Origin: DATKXO01 sp035528995
GTDB taxonomy: Bacteria > Planctomycetota > Phycisphaerae > UBA1845
Reading direction: 5' to 3'
DNA length: 5,364 nt
NCBI GenBank assembly: GCA_035528995.1
Contig: DATKXO010000130.1
Span: 1-5,364 of the forward strand
Shown here piece after piece: positions 1 to 4,802 of the stretch. The first letter of the stretch is position 1. Every line of letters starts with the position of its first letter. The notes under the pieces were generated by a model. It saw nothing but the letters and a program-made list of their open reading frames with translations. It did no database searches and was not told the DNA's origin. The position numbers and the translations under genes were made by a program.

Positions 1-2
1 CG

Positions 3-245
3 GGGCCGATCGGCATACGGTTTCACGTCGACCGACTCGCCAAACTGGCTGCCGAGATCCTCGGCTCGCCCATCGCGGACTGCCGGGCAGCGGCGATCTC
101 TGCGTCGATGGTCACTCGGCAGCAGATAGTACTCGACTGCATCGCGCGTCAGATCGCCATCATCGACGGTACGGTGCCAGCCGAGACGACACCGACCGGC
201 GAGCCGGCAGCTATTCTACGGGCTAGGAGGGCCGCACATGCCTGA
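3..245 (+). CDS. Unrecognised protein, C-terminal 80 residues (5' end outside window)
   Basis: This frame is open from the left edge to a TGA at 243-245. I do not recognise the protein. The visible part has an amphipathic helical look (HVDRLAKLAAEIL at residues 8-20, then TRQQIVLDCIARQIAIID at 38-55). It ends in a short Pro/Thr-rich linker and a basic, Ala-rich tail (ILRARRAAHA). Codons in this frame mostly end in G or C, as in the recognised genes. The other two plus frames contain stops or give Arg/His-rich products. It overlaps the start of the ATPase gene by 8 bases and its coding sequence contains that gene's Shine-Dalgarno site, so the two are probably translationally coupled. The position, just before a replication-type ATPase, suggests an early-region phage gene, but the fragment shows no function. 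Confidence 0.6.
   Translation, partial: GPIGIRFHVDRLAKLAAEILGSPIADCRAAAISASMVTRQQIVLDCIARQIAIIDGTVPAETTPTGEPAAILRARRAAHA
225..230 (+). promoter_or_regulatory. Shine-Dalgarno site deciding the ATPase start
   Basis: AGGAGG, a full match to the anti-SD consensus, lies 7 bases before the ATG at 238. It fixes that ATG as the start even though the upstream gene is still being read through it. It is the strongest ribosome binding site in the window. Confidence 0.8.
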
Positions 246-1560
246 TATCAGCGTACACGTCGGCCCCCGTAACGGTCGTGCGCAGCGGCTTGTGGTCCTG
301 CAAAACGGCGACCGGGAGTATAGGGACAGCATCAACGCCGATTCTGGATTCGCCCGGGAAAAGCTGATCGGCCGGGCATCCCAACGGTTCGGTGTGCAAG
401 CGGCCGACTTGGCGCACCTCGACTCCGCAATCGTCCAAGCCGCCGACGCCGAAGACGCCAAGGCGGACGGCGGTGATAAGGTGGAGTACTCTCGCATCAC
501 TTGCGTGGAGTTGGACGCGGCCCGGTACGAGACCGAGTATCTGATCGACCACATTCTGGTTGCCGGGCAGCCGGCCATCATCGCCGGCGGGAAGAAGTGT
601 CTGAAGACCTCCCTTATCATCGACATGGGAATCAGCCTGGCGATGGGCGGATTCTTTCTTGGCAAGTTCAAAGTCAACCGGGCGGCCCGGGTCGGAATCA
701 TGTCCGGCGAAAGCGGAATGTCCACGATCCAAGAGACGGCGCGGCGAATTGCCCACGTGGCCGGGTATTCTCTGGCGGACATCGGTAGCGGGCTGATTTT
801 CACTGAATCCCTGCCGCTCTTCGGGCGACTCGACCACGAAGATGCTCTTCGGCAGTTCATCCTAAACGATGAACTGGAGGTGCTTTTCATCGACCCGTGT
901 TACCTCTGTATGCCGGGCGGCGACGCCGGAAACCTTTTCGCGCAGGGCGAGCTACTCCGCGGGATGGCCGAAGTCTGCCGAGAGACGGGCACCACCATGA
1001 TCCTCTGCCACCATACCCGCAAGACCAAGATCGATCCGTTCGCGCCACCGGAGTTGGAAGACATCGCCTGGGCTGGCTTTCAGGAGTTTTGCCGGCAATG
1101 GCTCCTCGTCGGCCGGCGCGAGCGATACGAACCCGGGACCGGCGACCATCGGTTGTGGTTGTCAGTTGGCGGATCGTCCGGCCATGGCGGACTCTGGGCG
1201 GTGGACGTGTCCGAAGGCACCCGGGACAGCATCGACGGCCGCTACTGGCAGGTGGATGTGCTACCCGCCGACGAGGCCCGGGAGCAAGTGAAGAGCCGGG
1301 CAGAGGAAGCCAAACAGGCCGAACAGCAGCGGCGGATCGATTGCGACAAAGAGCAGTTGGTTCGGATCATGGTGAAGTTCCCTGAGCCGAATAGCAAGAC
1401 CGCCATCCGGGACGTTGCTGGGCTGGGGCACGGGAAGCGATTCGAGCAGCCGTGGCTTGTCCTACTCCAAGAGGGCGTCATTGTCCGCGACGGCACGATC
1501 AAGAAGCCCAATAGGCAAACCTACGATGCGTTTCGGTTGGATACGGAAGGTGAACCATGA
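238..1560 (+). CDS. RepA/AAA_25-type RecA-fold ATPase, probable phage replication ATPase
   Basis: A 440-residue P-loop ATPase of the RepA/AAA_25 branch of the RecA-like fold. Members act as replicative helicases or helicase-type ATPases of plasmids and phages. Residues 1-95 match nothing I recognise. The ATPase core begins near YLIDHILVAGQPAIIAGGKK. Walker A is GGKKCLKTS (117-125), with Leu in place of the usual Gly before Lys123; K123 and T124 are kept. SGESG (156-160) carries the likely catalytic Glu158. Walker B is LEVLFID (213-219, Asp219). MILCHHTRK (254-262) is the His-rich motif typical of RepA-type ATPases, and RQWLLVGRR (286-294) follows on the next strand. Residues 345-365 are a charged helix, and about 366-436 look like a winged-helix DNA-binding tail (IRDVAGLGHGKRF...LLQEGVIVRD). 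The start is set by AGGAGG at 225-230. The stop overlaps a possible ATG at 1557. ATPase family is secure; a role in replication is inferred from family and context. Confidence 0.88.
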   Translation: MPDISVHVGPRNGRAQRLVVLQNGDREYRDSINADSGFAREKLIGRASQRFGVQAADLAHLDSAIVQAADAEDAKADGGDKVEYSRITCVELDAARYETEYLIDHILVAGQPAIIAGGKKCLKTSLIIDMGISLAMGGFFLGKFKVNRAARVGIMSGESGMSTIQETARRIAHVAGYSLADIGSGLIFTESLPLFGRLDHEDALRQFILNDELEVLFIDPCYLCMPGGDAGNLFAQGELLRGMAEVCRETGTTMILCHHTRKTKIDPFAPPELEDIAWAGFQEFCRQWLLVGRRERYEPGTGDHRLWLSVGGSSGHGGLWAVDVSEGTRDSIDGRYWQVDVLPADEAREQVKSRAEEAKQAEQQRRIDCDKEQLVRIMVKFPEPNSKTAIRDVAGLGHGKRFEQPWLVLLQEGVIVRDGTIKKPNRQTYDAFRLDTEGEP

Positions 1561-1700
1561 CCATCCGCCCGCATCGGCCCACGCCATCCGCCCATCGGCC
1601 TGGGCTGTTGCCTGACACACAACAGCCCGCCCCTCCTTTATATAAGGAGGGCGGGTGGGCGGTTGTGTGTGCCGTGGTAGGCGGCTGTGTGGGCGGGTGA
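1557..1700 (+). CDS. Doubtful 47-residue ORF running through the hairpin region
   Basis: For: the ATG forms an ATGA overlap with the ATPase stop, a GGAAGGTG Shine-Dalgarno-like site ends 4-6 bases before it, and the start (accatgaccatccgcc) is identical over 16 bases to the start of the gene at 4192. Against: the body is low-complexity (MTIRPHRPTPSAHRPG, then PPLYKEGG and a Gly/Val tail) and is made from the direct and inverted repeats of 1561-1715, which suggests DNA structure rather than protein selection. It may be a genuine start whose original coding body was replaced by repeat sequence, a leader peptide, or chance. No function can be named. Confidence 0.25.
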   Translation: MTIRPHRPTPSAHRPGLLPDTQQPAPPLYKEGGWAVVCAVVGGCVGG

Positions 1701-1715
1701 AGAGTTGGGCGGATG
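1561..1715. repeat. Repeat-rich region of CCGCCC/GGGCGG direct and inverted copies
   Basis: The left half carries an imperfect direct repeat, ccatccgcccgcatcggccc (1561-1580) and ccatccgcccatcggcct (1584-1601), offset by 23 bases. The right half carries another, tgggcggttgtgtg (1656-1669) and taggcggctgtgtg (1679-1692), 12 of 14 identical and again offset by 23 bases. The heptamer tgggcgg occurs at 1656, 1690 and 1706, and its complement ccgccca at 1588. The 10-mer catccgccca (1585-1594) is the exact inverse of tgggcggatg (1706-1715), enclosing the hairpin at 1615-1670. A small hairpin gccca/tgggc sits at 1590-1605. Pyrimidine-rich repeats on the left and purine-rich on the right give the plus strand the potential for one large folded structure. 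It could be an origin, a regulatory array or a mobile repeat; the sequence does not decide. Confidence 0.6.
1615..1670. repeat. Nested GC-rich inverted repeat (two-part stem)
   Basis: The outer arms are acacacaac (1615-1623) and gttgtgtgt (1662-1670), a perfect 9-bp match. The inner arms are cccgcccctcctt (1626-1638) and aaggagggcggg (1644-1655), 12 pairs with one bulged C around the loop tatat (1639-1643). The parts are separated by an asymmetric 2/6-base internal loop. The stem is very stable. It lies just after the ATPase gene, where a terminator would fit, but no T-run follows on either strand, so it is not a standard intrinsic terminator. The exposed AGGAGG-like right arm could also be a sequestered ribosome binding site. 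Confidence 0.65.
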
Positions 1716-1728
1716 AAAAGGTTGGATG

Positions 1729-1917
1729 ATGACAACCACGAAAGCGACAAGCCGCCCGAGCTACGCTGTGGTGTTCCGCCCGGAGCCGGACCCGAGCGAT
1801 CCGGACGGAATTCGGCGGTTGCGGGCGTTCCTGAAAAACGCCAAACGACGTTGGGGGCTTCGGTGTGTCGAGGCGCACCCTGCATTAGAGGGGGAAGGGA
1901 AAGATGATCGTGAGTAG
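1729..1917 (+). CDS. Small basic unrecognised protein, 62 residues
   Basis: The protein opens MTTTKATSRPSYAVVFRPEP. An acidic/proline turn (residues 19-26) follows, then a strongly basic helix and strand, IRRLRAFLKNAKRRWGLRCVEAH (residues 28-50), and an acidic tail. The basic segment resembles a type of very short ORF I have seen in phage-like regions of GC-rich bacteria, where 'RLR-LLK-..-RRYGLRCV' ends the protein, but I cannot name a family. The start at 1729 is preferred over ATG 1726 because AAAAGG (1716-1721) then lies 7 rather than 4 bases upstream. The alternative frame starting at 1713 gives a less protein-like product. It follows the hairpin region and precedes a long non-coding stretch. 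Nucleic-acid binding is possible from the basic helix, but that is inference. Confidence 0.6.
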   Translation: MTTTKATSRPSYAVVFRPEPDPSDPDGIRRLRAFLKNAKRRWGLRCVEAHPALEGEGKDDRE

Positions 1918-2170
1918 ACGACGCCGAGCCGGAACCTACCCCCCCAGCAGCCGCCCTGCCCGGTCCATTCGATTTTGGGCCGTCCAGGGCGGCGGTTTCG
2001 GCCAGTTGGGGCCACTTGACCTACAGGGTATAGGTCGAGTCCGCCGTCCGAAGCCTCTATTTTCAAGGCAGTTACGTCAACGCCATACAGGCCGTGACAC
2101 CTGGGGGCGGGTGTCTAAGTCGTTTTGTGTCAAAGGGATACGCCCCGGACGGGGCAAAAGGATAGGGTGA
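1904..2170 (+). CDS. Doubtful Arg-rich 88-residue ORF
   Basis: The ATG at 1904 has a purine-rich GGGAAGGGA just upstream (1892-1900) and overlaps the end of the 1729 gene by 14 bases, so initiation is possible; GTG 1910 in the same frame is better spaced. The product is Arg-rich throughout (MIVSRRRRAG...RPGRGKRIG) with no recognised domain. G/C at third codon positions is good for about the first 35 codons, then drops (runs such as CTT, CTA, GGT, ATA, TCA, TTA), and three hairpins fall inside the second half. It ends only one codon before, and in the same frame as, the GTG of the 2174 gene. Probably non-coding or a decayed gene. Confidence 0.22.
   Translation: MIVSRRRRAGTYPPSSRPARSIRFWAVQGGGFGQLGPLDLQGIGRVRRPKPLFSRQLRQRHTGRDTWGRVSKSFCVKGIRPGRGKRIG
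2014..2040. promoter_or_regulatory. Hairpin or operator-like inverted repeat
   Basis: The arms acttgaccta (2014-2023) and taggtcgagt (2031-2040) match at 9 of 10 positions, the odd one being a T-G wobble, around the 7-base loop cagggta. It lies in the non-coding stretch before the packaging genes. A weak sigma70-like pair, TTGGGG (2006-2011) and TATAGG (2029-2034) with 17-base spacing, would place the -10 box in the right arm, so a repressor bound here could block it. The promoter match is poor (3/6 and 4/6), so only the inverted repeat is firm. Confidence 0.4.
2096..2115. repeat. Small hairpin with G-rich loop
   Basis: gacacc (2096-2101) and ggtgtc (2110-2115) pair perfectly over 6 bp around an 8-base G-rich loop. 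A short TTTT (2122-2125) lies 6 bases downstream, so a weak plus-strand terminator is conceivable, but the gap and the short T-run make it unconvincing. The gtgtc arm is repeated at 2127-2131. Confidence 0.35.
2132..2164 (+). promoter_or_regulatory. Hairpin flanked by direct repeats at the leader of the packaging genes
   Basis: gcccc (2142-2146) and ggggc (2151-2155) form a 5-bp stem with the loop ggac. The direct repeats aaagggata (2132-2140) and aaaaggata (2156-2164), 8 of 9 identical, flank it. The right repeat runs into the purine-rich AAAAGGATAGGG that serves as ribosome binding region for the GTG at 2174. The arrangement could modulate translation of the first packaging gene or be a binding site; this is inference from position. 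Confidence 0.35.
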
Positions 2171-2173
2171 AAC

Positions 2174-2671
2174 GTGGCAGGGCCAGTAGGAAATTCCAAC
2201 CGAGCGATCCACGGCCGCCGATCGGGCCGAACTGGCTCGATCATCTGCCACCTGGCCGAGCGTTTCCGGTCGATCGAAACGTCTCTTTACACCATGCGGC
2301 AACGACTGACGGCAGAAGTGAGGCAGGCCCATAACATCGAAGGCGACCTGCCGAGCCGCCTCGATTCGACGATCGGCGTTGCGCTCGACTCAGAGAGGAC
2401 CCGGCAGAAGGCTTTTCGACTGGCACGCGAGGCCGACGAAAAGGGCGAGACGGCCCGGGCTTTCGAGTTGGAACGGACCGGCCACCTTATGGCGAAGGAA
2501 CGCGACCAGGCGATCCGCCGTCTCGGTCTAACCACCGCGGCCGGCGACGGCGACGGCGACGGATTCGACGCGATGGATCTCTACCATCCCACGACGCCCT
2601 CAGACAAGCCGGCCGCCTCGACCGACCCAGAACCCTCGACCCAGCAACAGGACGCAGCACAGGCGACGTGA
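2174..2671 (+). CDS. Unrecognised helical protein; positional candidate for small terminase subunit
   Basis: A 165-residue protein directly before and coupled to the large terminase, the usual place of the small terminase subunit, which recognises phage DNA and loads it onto the packaging motor. No family signature is visible, so this rests on position, size and predicted helicity. Residues 1-24 are basic and probably disordered. About 25-118 are charged helices (HLAERFRSIETSLYTMRQRL; RTRQKAFRLAREADEKGETA; MAKERDQAIRRLG). GDGDGDG (124-130) comes from a ggcgac repeat, and the tail is rich in Ser/Thr/Pro/Gln. The GTG start is preceded by AGGGTG (2164-2169) and by an in-frame stop at 2168-2170, so the frame cannot extend further upstream; ATG 2294 is an internal alternative. 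It shares a TGATG junction with the terminase. It could instead be another head-module protein. Confidence 0.7.
   Translation: MAGPVGNSNRAIHGRRSGRTGSIICHLAERFRSIETSLYTMRQRLTAEVRQAHNIEGDLPSRLDSTIGVALDSERTRQKAFRLAREADEKGETARAFELERTGHLMAKERDQAIRRLGLTTAAGDGDGDGFDAMDLYHPTTPSDKPAASTDPEPSTQQQDAAQAT
2543..2560 (+). repeat. Three tandem ggcgac hexamers inside the 2174 gene
   Basis: Three exact copies of ggcgac followed by gg encode Gly-Asp-Gly-Asp-Gly-Asp-Gly. The unit is a multiple of three, so a change in copy number would keep the reading frame. It marks the junction between the helical body and the low-complexity tail. Confidence 0.8.
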
Positions 2672-4185
2672 TGGATCGACAGACCCTACAGGCCATGATG
2701 CAAGACCCCGCCGTGTTTCGGCAGTACTTGCTGATCGACACGGACAACGGCCCCCGTCCGCTCGCCGAAGTGATGGACCCTTGGCAGCGGGAAGACTTCG
2801 AGGCCCTCGACCCGGCCTGGCGGCGTGTTGTGGGGCAGACGGTCGAGGGCGGGAAACAACTCGCCTACCTCGAGCGCCCACGTGGTCACTCGAAAACCTC
2901 CGACTTGGCCGTCATGTCGTTATGGACTCTTCTCGTCTCAAGGCGGCGATTGTCTGGTGTCGCAGCAGCAGCCGACCGGGATCAAGCCCGGCTGATCCGC
3001 GACGCCATCGGCCGGATTGTCTCGCAAAATCGGTGGCTGGCGGTCGAGACGCCAGACCGGGAAGACTTCGGTAAACGCAAACCGCTGATCGACGTGCAAA
3101 GCTACCGGGTGCGCAACACGGCGACCGGCAGCGTCTTGGAGATTCTCAGCGGCGACGTGGGGTCGAGTTGGGGAATCACGCCCCATTTTCTCCTGACCGA
3201 TGAACTGGTGAACTGGGGCGATGGCTCGGGTGAGCAACTCTGGGGATCGCTCTTATCCTCGACCGCCAAACGCCGCGACTGCCTGCTGATCGTCATTTCC
3301 AACGCCGGCTATGGCCGTGGTCGATCCTGGCAGTGGAAGATTCGTGAGACGGCCCGGACGGATCCCACCTGGTATTTTCACCGCTTGGATGGCCCTCAGG
3401 CGTCTTGGATTGCAGCCGACCGATTGGAGCAACAGCAGCGCATGCTGCCCCCAAGCGTATTCGAGCGGGTCTGGTTGAACCGCTGGACCACAGGCAGCGG
3501 CGATGCACTACGCGAGGAAGACATATACGCCTGCATCGATCCCAACCGAAAGCCGATGGACTACCGGGAGTATCCGAGTGGTCTGGGCGCCGGCCTGGAT
3601 CTCTCGGCCACCCGCGACTGGGCAGCGTTTGTCGGCGTCGGGTTCAACTTCCCCAACCGCCGGCCCTATCTGGCATGGGTCGAATCGTGGAAGCCGCCGA
3701 TTCTCTTCGAGGAAGTCTATCAGACGATCCTCGCCTATCGGGACCGCTTCGGACTACGGTATATCTGCTTTGATCCCTGGCAGTGCTTATCGATCGCCGA
3801 GCGTCTGGCGACCGAGGGCATGACGATGGTCCCGATTACGCCGACCGGCCAGAACTGTACAGTGATGGCGACCTGCCTACTCGAAACCTTTCGGGATCGC
3901 AGGATCGACCTCTACCCCGATGAACTGCTGACCAACGACCTCTTGAACCTTACCCTTGCCGAGCGGTCGTACGGATACAAGTTGGAACCTTCCCGGGATG
4001 CAACCGGGCACGGCGACCGCGGGCAAGCGTTGGCGCTGATCTTACCGCACATAACAGAATTGGCGACGACGGCACCGGCACCGCTGAATGGCCCTCCCGA
4101 TGCGCTTGGCAACAACCTGCTTTCGTTCATCCGCACGCAGCAAGCCCGCGACGGCTTCCGCGAACACTTCGGGATACGGGGGTAA
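2671..4185 (+). CDS. terL: Phage terminase large subunit (packaging ATPase and nuclease)
   Basis: A 504-residue large terminase, the motor that cuts concatemeric phage DNA and drives it through the portal into the prohead. Numbered from ATG 2671, the N-terminal ATPase has a variant Walker A, RPRGHSKTS (69-77, Lys75, Thr76; Ser in place of the usual Gly before Lys). Walker B is HFLLTDE (172-178, Asp177, Glu178) and the coupling motif is VISNAG (208-213). The C-terminal RNase H-like nuclease shows GAGLDLSATRD (306-316, Asp310), RYICFDP (363-369, Asp368) and DATGHGDRGQALAL (443-456, likely Asp449), the expected three acidic positions. Length is normal and the protein looks intact. ATG 2671 shares one base with the upstream TGA and is 7 bases from AGG 2661-2663; GTG 2668 is possible but closer. 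The family is certain. Which packaging type (cos or headful) cannot be told. Confidence 0.95.
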   Translation: MDRQTLQAMMQDPAVFRQYLLIDTDNGPRPLAEVMDPWQREDFEALDPAWRRVVGQTVEGGKQLAYLERPRGHSKTSDLAVMSLWTLLVSRRRLSGVAAAADRDQARLIRDAIGRIVSQNRWLAVETPDREDFGKRKPLIDVQSYRVRNTATGSVLEILSGDVGSSWGITPHFLLTDELVNWGDGSGEQLWGSLLSSTAKRRDCLLIVISNAGYGRGRSWQWKIRETARTDPTWYFHRLDGPQASWIAADRLEQQQRMLPPSVFERVWLNRWTTGSGDALREEDIYACIDPNRKPMDYREYPSGLGAGLDLSATRDWAAFVGVGFNFPNRRPYLAWVESWKPPILFEEVYQTILAYRDRFGLRYICFDPWQCLSIAERLATEGMTMVPITPTGQNCTVMATCLLETFRDRRIDLYPDELLTNDLLNLTLAERSYGYKLEPSRDATGHGDRGQALALILPHITELATTAPAPLNGPPDALGNNLLSFIRTQQARDGFREHFGIRG

Positions 4186-4191
4186 CACACC

Positions 4192-4632
4192 ATGACCATC
4201 CGCCTCGTCAACTTTGCAGCAACCCGGCCGAAGGGCAAACGTCTCCGCGACGGTCGGAAGAAACCCGGCGGTCCGATCCGCCGGGGCAACCATATCCTCG
4301 TCGGGATCCGACCCGAGAAAGGCGACCCGTGCGAAACGAACCCGCCGAACTATGTGTTCGCACAGGTCGCCGTAGCGCTGGCACAGGGTAACGAGTTTTT
4401 CTACGGCCCGGTCATTGTGGTGAATAACGAACTCGTCAACTCGCATCGAATCACACGCGGCACTGGCTTGATCTGCGAGCACAAGCACGTCTTCGCAGTC
4501 GATGACGGCGAAGTTCCCGGCGCCATATCGGCCGCGGAAGTGTTCGCGGAAGTCGTCTCGGCCAACTGCAAACTCGAAACGCAAAACATGAAACTCCGGC
4601 AGCACATCACCGGCGAGCCAAACCCGAACTGA
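4192..4632 (+). CDS. Unrecognised 146-residue protein after the terminase
   Basis: I do not recognise this protein. Residues 1-31 are strongly basic and probably flexible (many Lys/Arg, KPGG turn). A hydrophobic, strand-rich centre follows (NHILVGIR 33-40; YVFAQVAVALA 54-64; FFYGPVIVVNNELVN 69-83), then CEHKHVFAVDDGEVPG (95-110) and a C-terminal helix (SAAEVFAEVVSANCKLETQN). No signal peptide or membrane segment is evident. It starts 6 bases after the terminase stop, with GGGGGT (4178-4183) about 9 bases upstream, and its third codon positions are mostly G/C. The antisense strand carries a long open frame here, but the spacing, ribosome site and codon pattern favour the plus strand. It is probably co-transcribed with the terminase as a late gene. 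Confidence 0.7.
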   Translation: MTIRLVNFAATRPKGKRLRDGRKKPGGPIRRGNHILVGIRPEKGDPCETNPPNYVFAQVAVALAQGNEFFYGPVIVVNNELVNSHRITRGTGLICEHKHVFAVDDGEVPGAISAAEVFAEVVSANCKLETQNMKLRQHITGEPNPN

Positions 4633-4642
4633 GGATCGACCT

Positions 4643-4801
4643 GTGAAGATTATCTTTGAAGCCGACGAGCCGATCGTCCTGCCCGATGACGGGACCTGGC
4701 TTGTCAAGAAAGAACCGGACGGCCGGACTGTTGCCGAGCGAATCGACGACGATCAGGCCGTGAAACGAATCAGCGAATTCATCCCAAGAGAGAAAGTGTA
4801 A
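4643..4801 (+). CDS. Small acidic unrecognised protein, 52 residues, GTG start
   Basis: The frame begins at GTG 4643 and reads MKIIFEADEPIVLPDDG..., closing with KRISEFIPREKV before TAA at 4799-4801. GAGG (4631-4634), overlapping the upstream stop, lies 8 bases before the GTG. It fills the 170-base gap between its neighbours exactly: 10 bases after the 4192 gene and one base before the ATG at 4803. The N-terminal half looks like short beta strands (KIIFEA, TWLVKK) and the second half like a helix. Codon third positions match its neighbours. No family is recognised. The non-ATG start and small size make it easy to overlook. Confidence 0.65.
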   Translation: MKIIFEADEPIVLPDDGTWLVKKEPDGRTVAERIDDDQAVKRISEFIPREKV

Positions 4802-4802
4802 C

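Noticed and set aside
223..890. Minus-strand open frames opposite the first half of the ATPase gene
   Set aside because: The ATPase frame has clear catalytic motifs. The antisense products are Arg/Ser/Pro-rich without motifs.
1615..1670. Intrinsic terminator
   Set aside because: The stem is strong but no T-run follows it on either strand, so it was listed as an inverted repeat only.
1561..1715. CRISPR array
   Set aside because: The repeats are short, imperfect and in two different pairs, with no regular spacers of 30 or more bases.
1713..1907. Alternative plus frame overlapping the 1729 gene
   Set aside because: Its product is less protein-like, and the 1729 frame has better codon pattern and spacing to AAAAGG.
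1462..2332. Several minus-strand frames across the hairpin and leader regions
   Set aside because: They show low-complexity composition, run through inverted repeats, lack clear ribosome sites, and overlap better plus-strand candidates.
2543..2578. EF-hand-like calcium loop (DGDGDGFDAMD) in the 2174 protein
   Set aside because: The DxDxDG pattern is explained by the tandem ggcgac repeat, the final acidic position of the loop is Leu, and no flanking EF-hand helices are evident.
4042..4707. Long minus-strand open frame (221 codons) opposite the terminase end and the 4192 gene
   Set aside because: It overlaps well-supported plus-strand genes and would leave the neat plus-strand spacing and ribosome sites unexplained. 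Open antisense frames are common in GC-rich coding DNA.
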